Origin: Planctomycetaceae bacterium
GTDB lineage: Bacteria; Planctomycetota; Planctomycetia; Pirellulales; Pirellulaceae
DNA: 5,693 nt
NCBI GenBank assembly: GCA_002862265.1
Contig: PKCQ01000004.1
Location: 1 to 5,693 of the forward strand
Direction of reading: 5' to 3'
In this document: one piece after another, positions 1-5,693 of the stretch
Layout of the letters: each line of letters opens with the position of its first letter
Numbering within the stretch: the first letter of the stretch is position 1
The notes under the pieces: model-generated
The model's input: the letters and a program-made list of their open reading frames with translations, nothing else
Databases searched by the model: none
What the model was told of the DNA's origin: nothing
Program-made: the position numbers and the translations under genes

Positions 1-2
1 TA

Positions 3-68
3 CTGATGACCAAAGTACTCAAGCTCGACTCGTTGTTCGGCCACAAGCCTGGAAGTCAAAACGGCTAG
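3..68 (+). CDS. possible 3' end of an upstream gene (partial)
   Basis: A plus-strand frame is open from the left edge to a TAG at 66-68 and would encode the last 21 residues of a protein ending in LFGHKPGSQNG. Two things favour it. Its codons resemble those of the neighbouring genes, with many C or G third positions. The stop is followed three bases later by a hairpin (72-92) that could mark a transcript end. The product cannot be recognised from so short a tail. Two other frames are also open here: plus from base 2 to a TAG at 158-160, and minus from 131 to the left edge without an ATG. The assignment is therefore weak. Confidence 0.22.
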   Translation: MMTKVLKLDSLFGHKPGSQNG

Positions 69-71
69 TAA

Positions 72-92
72 GGGGCATAGGCTCCTATCCCC
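72..92 (+). terminator. compact hairpin, possible terminator of the upstream gene
   Basis: GGGG (72-75) pairs with CCCC (89-92), and ATAG (77-80) pairs with CTAT (85-88) around a GCTC loop. One C at 76 is bulged. The stem lies just after a possible stop codon at 66-68 and 125 bases before the next gene. It is not followed by a T run, so it does not meet the classic rho-independent pattern. It could instead be an mRNA 3'-end stabilising structure or a chance inverted repeat. Confidence 0.3.
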
Positions 93-217
93 GTGTTCGC
101 ATGAGTCAACAGGCTGGAAGTCTATGCCACGTCAAGGATCGAAGATTGGCGAAAGAGTAGAATCTTTCAATAAGCCCTGATCTTGGGCGAATCGCGAACG
201 CGCGAAGGAACGGAGCA
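93..217 (+). promoter_or_regulatory. 5' leader of the membrane propeller gene
   Basis: This non-coding stretch should contain the promoter and untranslated leader of the gene starting at 218. A TAGAAT at 158-163 resembles a -10 element, but I see no convincing -35 box 16-18 bases upstream. Two small inverted repeats follow. GCCC (174-177) pairs with GGGC (185-188) over a 7-base loop. TCGCG (192-196) pairs with CGCGA (201-205) over a 4-base loop, AACG. The second ends exactly where the ribosome binding site begins, so it could affect access to it. Regulatory function is inference only. Confidence 0.3.
205..210 (+). promoter_or_regulatory. ribosome binding site for the propeller gene
   Basis: AAGGAA at 205-210 lies seven bases before the ATG at 218, a good Shine-Dalgarno match and spacing. 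A second purine patch, GGAG at 212-215, is too close to the start to be the main site. This supports 218 as the start. It stands out because the other genes in the window have weak or no visible Shine-Dalgarno sequence. Confidence 0.6.
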
Positions 218-1996
218 ATGAGTAGTGAAGCAGCAGTGGCATCGGCGAATGCGAATGAAAGCGGCAAGTACCAACCGCTTAGCGTATTATTCCCGATCCT
301 GCTTGTAGGGCTAATCGTGCTTTGCCGATTCATTCCAAGTCTGTGGGAAGACGGCCCCTCAATGACTTGGGCCATCGGGGCCTTTGGGCCGGTTCTGGCA
401 TCGCTACTCGTTCTAGTTTGGTGGTTGGCATTCAGCCGCGCGACGGCCGTGGAACGTGTTGTCGGGCTAGGCCTTGTTATCGCCACATTGGCGAGCACAA
501 TAAAATTGCTCGATGAAACTGTCATGCCACTCGCTGTCGTGATTACGATTCCCCTAGGAGTCGCTGGATTCGCCATCGGTCTTATCATGACCTCCCAGTG
601 GCTTAGTTTCAGACGAACTCTGGTCGGTGCACTGGCTTGCTTAGCATTCAGCGGCTTGTCAGATCTAGTACGAAATGAAGGCGCTTGGGGCGATTTCTCT
701 TTTGATCTGCACTGGCGTTGGAGCCCTACGCCAGAGGAACGCTTTCTCGCGGAGCGTGCGGAAGGAAAGAAATCAGAACCAGCAGAACTAAACCTGACTG
801 AAGGCGAATTTCCGGAAGCATCCTGGTCGGGATTCCGTGGTTCCAATCGCGACGGCGTTGTAGAGAACAGCAGAATTGACGCGGATTGGGAAGCAAATCC
901 TCCTGAAGAAAAGTGGCGGTTCAAAGTGGGGCCGGCTTGGTCGTCTTTCGCAGTTGCCGGAGAAATGCTTTTCACCCAGGAGCAACGCGGTGAACAAGAG
1001 TCTGCGGTCTGCTATTCGGCAGAGAATGGCCAGGAGATCTGGGCCAATGCTATCGAAAGCCGATTCACCGAAGCTCTCGGCGGGCTTGGCCCCCGAGCGA
1101 CGCCGACTTTATCAGGCGATAAACTCGTTTCTCAAGGCGCCGCAGGCTGGCTCCGATGCAATGATGCTCGGACGGGGGAATTACTTTGGAAAGTGGACAT
1201 CAAACAGGTCGCTGATTGCTCGATCCCCATGTGGGGCTTCTCCTGTTCACCTCTTTGCGTAGAAACCGAGCAAGGTGATTTAACCATCGTTCACACTGGT
1301 GCTGCGGGTGACAAAGGCATCATGGCGTTTAGCATGAGCGATGGATCGGTAGCTTGGTCCGTTCCAGCAGGAAAGCAATCCTATGGTTCACTTCAAGACG
1401 TGCAACTGCTCGGAAAGCGAGCAATCGCTATTCTCTCAGAGCGTGGAGCAGAGTTCCTAGAACCAGAAACTGGCGTGTCAATTTTCCTTTACGATTGGAA
1501 ACACACCGGTTACCGAGCCTTACAGCCGCTGATGATCGGAGACGACCGAATGCTGATCCCAACCGGGATGGGCTCTGGTACTCGCTTGGTACAGCTTGCG
1601 AAAGACAAGGACGGCGCCATCTCCGGCAAAGAAGTGTGGACTTCGCGACGGCTCAAACCTGATTTCAATGACATCCTTGTTCATGAAGACAACCTCTTCG
1701 GCTTTGATGGTGAGATCTTTTGTTCTCTTAAGCTGGCTGACGGCAAGCTTAACTGGAAAGGCGGGCGATACGGCAAAGGACAAGCTATCCTGTTGGCCGA
1801 TGCTGGAGTCATTATTGTACTCTCAGAGAAAGGTGATTTGGTGCTATTGAAAGCGACGCCGGACGGACACAAGGAACTATATCGTGCACCTGCACTAGAG
1901 GGACGGACCTGGAATCATCCGGTGCTGATCGGCAATCAGCTCTACTTGCGGAATGATAAAGAGGCGGTTTGCTATACTCTTCCCATCGCCCCCTAA
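218..1996 (+). CDS. membrane-anchored PQQ-like beta-propeller protein
   Basis: The 592-residue protein has two parts. Residues ~21-150 hold about five hydrophobic spans (roughly 21-43, 50-71, 81-97, 104-126, 134-150) with no cleavable signal peptide. Residues ~200-592 form a beta-propeller of the PQQ/BamB-like fold, opening with FRGSNRDGV at 206-214, a signature common in planctomycete propeller proteins. Blade-type motifs ending in W or a similar residue recur: ENGQEIW (269-275), RTGELLW (318-324), SDGSVAW (374-380) and ADGKLNW (507-513). Arginines cluster in loops 72-80 and 131-133, and acidic residues in loops 44-45 and 99-100, so the positive-inside rule places the propeller in the periplasm. 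Seven cysteines lie in the propeller. Such proteins are often auto-annotated as BamB or alcohol dehydrogenase. I see no evidence for either activity, and the real function is unknown. The start at 218 is supported by an AAGGAA site. It is probably co-transcribed with the dioxygenase gene 19 bases downstream. Confidence 0.88.
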   Translation: MSSEAAVASANANESGKYQPLSVLFPILLVGLIVLCRFIPSLWEDGPSMTWAIGAFGPVLASLLVLVWWLAFSRATAVERVVGLGLVIATLASTIKLLDETVMPLAVVITIPLGVAGFAIGLIMTSQWLSFRRTLVGALACLAFSGLSDLVRNEGAWGDFSFDLHWRWSPTPEERFLAERAEGKKSEPAELNLTEGEFPEASWSGFRGSNRDGVVENSRIDADWEANPPEEKWRFKVGPAWSSFAVAGEMLFTQEQRGEQESAVCYSAENGQEIWANAIESRFTEALGGLGPRATPTLSGDKLVSQGAAGWLRCNDARTGELLWKVDIKQVADCSIPMWGFSCSPLCVETEQGDLTIVHTGAAGDKGIMAFSMSDGSVAWSVPAGKQSYGSLQDVQLLGKRAIAILSERGAEFLEPETGVSIFLYDWKHTGYRALQPLMIGDDRMLIPTGMGSGTRLVQLAKDKDGAISGKEVWTSRRLKPDFNDILVHEDNLFGFDGEIFCSLKLADGKLNWKGGRYGKGQAILLADAGVIIVLSEKGDLVLLKATPDGHKELYRAPALEGRTWNHPVLIGNQLYLRNDKEAVCYTLPIAP

Positions 1997-2015
1997 GCCA
2001 AATTCGCATTTTAGA

Positions 2016-2768
2016 ATGGCAATGCAAAACTCAAGTGAATTGGAAAAAAACGAGCTAGAGCAGCTCGAGACGCTAGGGTATGTTGCCCTCGGACAGCTTC
2101 TCGATGCTGAAGCGTTGGATTGCATTCGCCGGCGTATCGAAATCCTACTTGCAGCGGAACAAAACCATGCCGGCGTAGAGCTACTCGACTCGCGGAATAT
2201 CCGCCACGCCAAGGAAGAAGGTGCAGATCGCTTAGCCGATTTGGTCAACAAAGGGGCCGAGTTCGAGACTTGCTTCACGCACTCCAAACTACTAGCTGGA
2301 ATGAGACATGTTCTCGGAACCAATTGCAAGCTTTCATCCCTGAATTATCGATCGGCTAGGCCTGATGGCGGGGAACAAAAGCTGCACGTCGACTGGCACG
2401 AGGCGATCACTGCTCCAGAGTTCATAGTTTGCAATTCGATTTGGCTACTCGATGACTTCACGGAAGAAAACGGCGCGACACGTCTGATTCCCAGATCGCA
2501 TTTATACCCCAAAATACCTGATCAAGAACTTGAAGATCCATGGGCCAAGCATCCGCATGAAGAACTGGTTACGGGCGAAGCTGGGAACGTCTTCCTTTTC
2601 AACGCTTATTTATGGCATGGCGGAACGCGGAACCGAAGCGCTCGTCAACGCCGCGCCATTCACAGTTACTTTTGCCGTCACGATCAGCCACAGCAAACGA
2701 ACCAGCTGAAACTACTGACGGAAGAAACTCGACAACGACTGCCGGCCGACTCTTTGAAGCTCCTATAG
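2016..2768 (+). CDS. phytanoyl-CoA dioxygenase (PhyH) family protein
   Basis: This is a 250-residue member of the PhyH family of Fe(II)/2-oxoglutarate oxygenases, which hydroxylate small or lipid-like substrates in the cytoplasm. The domain begins near residue 17 with LETLGYVALGQLL. The iron ligands are visible: H124 and D126 in LHVDW, and H201 in WHGGTRN. R212, 11 residues after H201, matches the family's 2-oxoglutarate-binding arginine. The core stretch 140-162 (NSIWLLDDFTEENGATRLIP, then RSH) is typical. All key residues are present, so the enzyme should be active, but the substrate cannot be inferred. An in-frame ATG at 1953 would add 21 residues overlapping the upstream gene by 44 bases. 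Those residues look non-conserved (basic, Pro-rich), so I prefer 2016. ATG 2022 is a further option. No clear Shine-Dalgarno precedes any of the three. The 19-base gap after the propeller gene suggests one transcript. Confidence 0.88.
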   Translation: MAMQNSSELEKNELEQLETLGYVALGQLLDAEALDCIRRRIEILLAAEQNHAGVELLDSRNIRHAKEEGADRLADLVNKGAEFETCFTHSKLLAGMRHVLGTNCKLSSLNYRSARPDGGEQKLHVDWHEAITAPEFIVCNSIWLLDDFTEENGATRLIPRSHLYPKIPDQELEDPWAKHPHEELVTGEAGNVFLFNAYLWHGGTRNRSARQRRAIHSYFCRHDQPQQTNQLKLLTEETRQRLPADSLKLL

Positions 2769-2771
2769 CGC

Positions 2772-2800
2772 AAATTCGTGCAGGCCAGGAAGTTGAATTT
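2772..2800. terminator. weak inverted repeat between convergent genes
   Basis: AAATTC (2772-2777) and GAATTT (2795-2800) are perfect reverse complements separated by 17 bases. They fill most of the 37-base gap between the dioxygenase stop (2768) and the menE stop (2806 on the other strand). A bidirectional terminator would be expected here, but the stem is short, AT-rich and has no T run on either side. It is reported as the only candidate in the gap. Confidence 0.2.
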
Positions 2801-2805
2801 ATCAG

Positions 2806-4155
2806 CTAAGAAGTCGCCGCCAGACTCTTGAGTAACTTTCGGTCTGGCTTAATCAACAGCTTGGCTGCGCTTGGCAGTTCGTGTGCTTCGGCGGGGATTT
2901 CATAGCCAGATAAGAAATTCCGAAGAGTATTCCTCCAGTCCTCTGGGAGTTCGCCTTCCACGAAAGCAACAGGGCGGGCTCCGAAGGTCCCATCGGGCTT
3001 CGGCACCACGACGACTTGCTGTAGTTTGAACAAATCAAGCATGGCGCGCTCGATATTTTCCGGGTGAACGTTCTCACCGCCAGATACAAACATGTTGTCA
3101 GAACGACCGAGTACAGATAGCCTTCCTAGATCGTCCAGGGAACCCAGGTCTCCGGTGTGGAACCAGCCTTCTTCATCCACTATCGAGTGAATCTCTCCGC
3201 TTCGGTAATAGCCTGAGCAAAGTGTGTCTCCGCTGACCAAGATTTCACCATCGGAATTGATACGCAGCTGCCTCCCCGTCAGAACTCTCCCGCTAGTGCT
3301 GGATGGATCCGTCGCCAGCGAAGTGGTGACTTGCGATGCCATTTCGGTAAGACCATAAGTGGTGTGCACCTTCACGCCTCGCTCTCGCGCTGCATCGATA
3401 AGATTTGGATCTATGCTGCTCCCACCCACCAGAATTGACCGAAGGCATCGTGCCGGAAAAGTGTCCTCCTCGAGCAATCGCCTGAGTTGTGTGGTCACGA
3501 GTGAAAGGTGTGTAACCCCCCGGTCGGCTATTAAACCTGCACTTAACTTCTCACCGGTAGGAGAACCGACAACCGTCGCCCCGCTTACCGCGCAGCGGAT
3601 GAGGATCGAGAGTCCGCTTACATGGCAAAGCGGCAAATTCCAGAGCCATCGATCACTGGGTTGCAACGAGATATTCTTCGCTGAGCCTTCAGCACTTGCA
3701 ATGTGAGCAGCAAGCGAGTGCACGATTCTCTTTGGAGTCCCAGTGCTGCCTGAACTCAGAATGATTGTTGCGGGGCGGTGAAGATCGATGTCGTTCCATT
3801 CTCTGCGAGCATCTGATTGGAACGTTCCGTTGTGATGGCGATTTTCAAGCAAAGTTGGCAGCCACACGGCGTCTATCTTCCGCACCACTTCGTCACGGTA
3901 AGAATCGGGAAAACGGTAACTGATAGGACATGCTACAAGTTGTTGAGTCAGCAAGCTCCAGAAAGTCAGGAAGCCGTCATAATCATTCGCGGGGCACCAA
4001 GCGACATGTCGGCCCGCGTCAAGATCAGGCAGGTGTCGGACGACATGGTCTTGAAGAGACGTGACCAGTTCACCGTAGGTAATCTGGTTCTGACCGTCAT
4101 CAAATGCGACGAACTCTGCAAAATGCTTTGCGGCCGTTTGAACCGGTGGTTTCAT
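2806..4155 (-). CDS. menE: o-succinylbenzoate--CoA ligase
   Basis: The 449-residue acyl-adenylate-forming enzyme joins CoA to o-succinylbenzoate using ATP, the step between MenC and MenB in menaquinone synthesis. The ANL-superfamily motifs appear in order: phosphate-binding loop LSSGSTGTPK (133-142), TTYGLTE (265-271), TGD (334-336) and GRSDNMFVSGGENVHP (350-365). The hinge/C-terminal region carries the likely catalytic lysine K436 in LLIKPDRKLL. The length is normal for MenE, which is shorter than most acyl-CoA synthetases. The function call rests mainly on its place after menC and menA, since the motifs alone would fit other small ligases. The ATG at 4155 lies 16 bases after the menC stop with only a weak Shine-Dalgarno (TAGG), so translation may be coupled to menC. 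It is the last gene of the operon and converges on the dioxygenase gene. Confidence 0.92.
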   Translation of the reverse strand: MKPPVQTAAKHFAEFVAFDDGQNQITYGELVTSLQDHVVRHLPDLDAGRHVAWCPANDYDGFLTFWSLLTQQLVACPISYRFPDSYRDEVVRKIDAVWLPTLLENRHHNGTFQSDARREWNDIDLHRPATIILSSGSTGTPKRIVHSLAAHIASAEGSAKNISLQPSDRWLWNLPLCHVSGLSILIRCAVSGATVVGSPTGEKLSAGLIADRGVTHLSLVTTQLRRLLEEDTFPARCLRSILVGGSSIDPNLIDAARERGVKVHTTYGLTEMASQVTTSLATDPSSTSGRVLTGRQLRINSDGEILVSGDTLCSGYYRSGEIHSIVDEEGWFHTGDLGSLDDLGRLSVLGRSDNMFVSGGENVHPENIERAMLDLFKLQQVVVVPKPDGTFGARPVAFVEGELPEDWRNTLRNFLSGYEIPAEAHELPSAAKLLIKPDRKLLKSLAATS

Positions 4156-4171
4156 AGCTCTGCGCCTAGAT

Positions 4172-5107
4172 CTAAATTTCGGTGGCGAACTCTTCCAAGG
4201 CCGCTAAGTCAACAATCGGAGCCGACGGAAAAGAGAGCATTCCTTGGTGCTTTATCGGCGGTTGACAAAGCAACTCTGCGGAGAGCCAAGCCAGAGTATC
4301 AAGCCCGGCCGGAGTCGCAGGAGAGAACTCTCGAGCAAGCTGAGCGACTCGCGCAATTCCGATTCCAGACTCGAATGCGGCGCTGAACACAATCGGTTTG
4401 CCGGTCGCCGCCAGTCGCTCCACAGCAGCCCGGCCGCCTAGTAGAGTTGGTTTGCAGATCAGCGCGCTTGCGCTCGGCCATTTATCGAGTGCTTGCTCGC
4501 AAGCCAAAGTTTCATCCAATGCGTACTTTATCGCTGTCTGTTTGCAGAGTTCTTCGAGTCGCTCGGGTTCTCGCAACGGTTCTTCGATATACTCCAACTT
4601 CAAGTCACTCGTGCGTCTTGCAAAATCGACTGCTGCTTCGAATTCCCATGTTTGATTTGCGTCCAGCCTGACGGAAACAGCTTCAGGCAAGCATTCGCAA
4701 ACTTGTCGAACAATTTCAGCGTCTTCGGCCGTGCTACGCTGCCCCACTTTCATTTTCACTGCCTGAGGATGGTCGTTGTGGCAGGCATTTGCTTGGGCTA
4801 GCACTTCATCGCGGTTGCCCAGAAGCAGACTGTTTATCGGCGTCTCCAGGGGTGCCGAAAACGATGCATCCAAAGCCGATAATGCAAACTCAAGGGCTGG
4901 TGGCGGAGTGTTCTTGCCTCTAAGAGCATCGACGACTTCATCGATTGTTTCATGGCTAAAGCCAGGTAGTGGTGACGCCTCTGACCACTGACCTTCTCGC
5001 TCGAGCAAGACCCCTTCCCGTTCTTCGTAAGTCCTTCCCTTCAGCCTAATCCGCTGCTTAAGCGGAATTCGAAAACGATAGGCCTTCAGCCCAGTCTGAG
5101 TATTCAC
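4172..5107 (-). CDS. menC: o-succinylbenzoate synthase
   Basis: This enolase-superfamily enzyme dehydrates SHCHC to o-succinylbenzoate in menaquinone synthesis. From a GTG start at 5107 the protein is 311 residues, the usual family length. The N-terminal capping domain includes LKAYRFRIPLKQ near residue 7 and ASPLPGFSHET (44-54), which resembles the E. coli MenC SPLPGFS segment. The barrel has the full catalytic set: K118-M-K120, metal ligands D149 (LDAN), E175 (IEEP) and D198 (LDET), and K219 in ICKPTLLGG. The frame stays open upstream to an ATG at 5329, but those 74 extra residues lie wholly inside menA, look unlike the family and are best ignored. The GTG overlaps the menA TGA as GTGA. No Shine-Dalgarno is visible before it, which fits translational coupling. 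Relatives in this subgroup can also racemise N-succinylamino acids, but the menA/menE context points to o-succinylbenzoate synthase. Confidence 0.92.
   Translation of the reverse strand: MNTQTGLKAYRFRIPLKQRIRLKGRTYEEREGVLLEREGQWSEASPLPGFSHETIDEVVDALRGKNTPPPALEFALSALDASFSAPLETPINSLLLGNRDEVLAQANACHNDHPQAVKMKVGQRSTAEDAEIVRQVCECLPEAVSVRLDANQTWEFEAAVDFARRTSDLKLEYIEEPLREPERLEELCKQTAIKYALDETLACEQALDKWPSASALICKPTLLGGRAAVERLAATGKPIVFSAAFESGIGIARVAQLAREFSPATPAGLDTLAWLSAELLCQPPIKHQGMLSFPSAPIVDLAALEEFATEI
5104..5107 (-). other. menA stop / menC start overlap (GTGA)
   Basis: On the minus strand the menA codons TCG TGA share bases with a GTG in the menC frame, giving a 4-base GTGA stop-start overlap. This arrangement is typical of translationally coupled operon genes. 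It yields a menC product of the usual length beginning just before the conserved LKAYRFRIPL segment. No Shine-Dalgarno-like sequence is evident in the 15-18 bases upstream. Confidence 0.75.
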
Positions 5108-5693
5108 GAGAGCCAAAGTCCCAGGCAGAACAAAAGAGTGTACAACAAGAGCAGTCCAGCAGTCATTCCAAGGCACGGCCTGAGCTTCAATCCATCGTTT
5201 CGCCACACCTTTGAGATCACTAAGACTCCAGGCACGACGATCAAGCACGCAAGTGCAGTTGCCCAACTCTGTTTTTCTCGTTGAGCGCCTGTAAACCAGA
5301 TCGGTACGAGAGCCGCTCCAACGACGCATAGTGTGTATTGGAATCGGCTAAAGTTAGCTCCCTGACGTACGGCCAAGGTTCTTTTGTTGGCCGTACGATC
5401 CTCGTCGATGTCGCGTAAGTTGTTGACAACAAGTAGTCCAGTTGCGATCAGACCAGGCCCGAGACCAGCGATGACCGAACTGAAACTCAGTTGAAGCGAT
5501 TGCACGTAATGTGTGCCTACAACAGCGACGGGGCCAAAGAAAAACAGGACGAAAGGATCTGCAATTCCGAGATAAGCCAACGAATAGCGTCCGGCGGTGT
5601 AGAGAACACCGAGCAAGATACTCACCGCGCCGAGCAGCATGAACCCCCAACCGGCTCGGAGCGACACGAGACAAGCAGCCACAGCTGTGACAG
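5104..5693 (-). CDS. menA: 1,4-dihydroxy-2-naphthoate polyprenyltransferase, C-terminal part
   Basis: This is a UbiA-superfamily membrane enzyme that attaches the polyprenyl tail to 1,4-dihydroxy-2-naphthoate. About 195 C-terminal residues are visible. The frame is still open at the right edge, so the N-terminal third, with the first Asp-rich motif, lies outside. A GTG at 5682 is an internal valine codon rather than the start. The second Asp-rich motif is at about 5368-5424: VVNNLRDIDEDR followed by TANKRTLAVRQG. This closely matches the MenA pattern NNLRDxxxDRxxGKxTLxVRxG, except that N replaces the glycine before KRTL. Upstream, YTAGRYSLAYLGIADPFVLF, then FFG and a VGTHYVQ stretch, parallels E. 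coli MenA. About six hydrophobic spans are visible, fitting the C-terminal two thirds of a nine-helix protein. It is the first visible gene of the menA-menC-menE operon; its promoter is outside the window. Confidence 0.92.
   Translation of the reverse strand, partial: VTAVAACLVSLRAGWGFMLLGAVSILLGVLYTAGRYSLAYLGIADPFVLFFFGPVAVVGTHYVQSLQLSFSSVIAGLGPGLIATGLLVVNNLRDIDEDRTANKRTLAVRQGANFSRFQYTLCVVGAALVPIWFTGAQREKQSWATALACLIVVPGVLVISKVWRNDGLKLRPCLGMTAGLLLLYTLLFCLGLWLS

Noticed and set aside
49..122. 9-base direct repeat CTGGAAGTC (49-57 and 114-122)
   Set aside because: A single 9-base match with different flanks in ~200 bases is not far from chance, and there is no sign of a mobile element or operator arrangement.
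1..131. Minus-strand frame open to the left edge
   Set aside because: It has no ATG start and only 43 codons, with no Shine-Dalgarno site. It could be the 5' end of a divergent gene, but the evidence is too thin.
2..160. Plus-strand frame open from the edge to a TAG at 158-160
   Set aside because: It would run through the 72-92 hairpin and has an amino-acid run without recognisable features. The frame stopping at 66-68 fits the hairpin better, though neither is secure.
106..975. 289-codon open frame on the minus strand
   Set aside because: It lies antisense to the well-supported propeller gene and its leader. The product is rich in Ser, Arg and Pro without recognisable domains, as expected from an antisense shadow.
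218..1996. BamB or alcohol dehydrogenase assignment for the propeller protein
   Set aside because: The similarity is to the propeller fold only. The multi-span N-terminus is unlike lipoprotein BamB, and no dehydrogenase active-site pattern is evident.
2049..2063. Short inverted repeat GAGCT-AGAGC-AGCTC
   Set aside because: It lies inside the dioxygenase coding sequence, is only 5 bp, and is explained by Glu/Leu codon use.
3817..4386. 189-codon open frame on the plus strand
   Set aside because: It is antisense to the junction of menC and menE, both of which have full catalytic motifs. The translation shows no family features.

Overview
The window looks like ordinary chromosome from a planctomycete, probably of the Pirellula/Rhodopirellula type. 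The main clue is a membrane-anchored PQQ-like beta-propeller protein carrying the 'FRGSNRDGV' signature, close to the FRGPNRDGV form common in planctomycete propeller proteins. A phytanoyl-CoA dioxygenase-family gene, a family that is abundant in planctomycetes, lies beside it. Base composition is moderate and similar across all genes. I see no tRNA, rRNA, insertion sequence, CRISPR array or phage gene.

Left part, plus strand. The first ~70 bases may hold the 3' end of an upstream gene stopping at 66-68, followed by a compact hairpin (72-92). A leader with two small hairpins and a good ribosome binding site precedes the propeller gene (218-1996): about five membrane spans, then a periplasmic propeller. 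Nineteen bases later comes a small non-heme iron, 2-oxoglutarate-type dioxygenase of the PhyH family (2016-2768). These two genes are probably co-transcribed, but their substrates cannot be read from the sequence.

Right part, minus strand. Three menaquinone (vitamin K2) genes form a tight operon read from right to left: menA (partial, running off the right edge), menC and menE. The menA stop and menC start overlap as GTGA, and menC and menE are 16 bases apart. MenC makes o-succinylbenzoate, MenE activates it to its CoA thioester, and MenA prenylates the later product 1,4-dihydroxy-2-naphthoate. The remaining enzymes (MenF, MenD, MenH, MenB and a methyltransferase) are not in the window. The catalytic residues of MenC and MenE are all visible, as is the second Asp-rich motif of MenA.

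The two gene groups converge with only 37 bases between them. I found no convincing evidence of a new biological system. The points most worth checking are the menC start, the topology and partner of the membrane propeller, the dioxygenase start, and the 5' leader.
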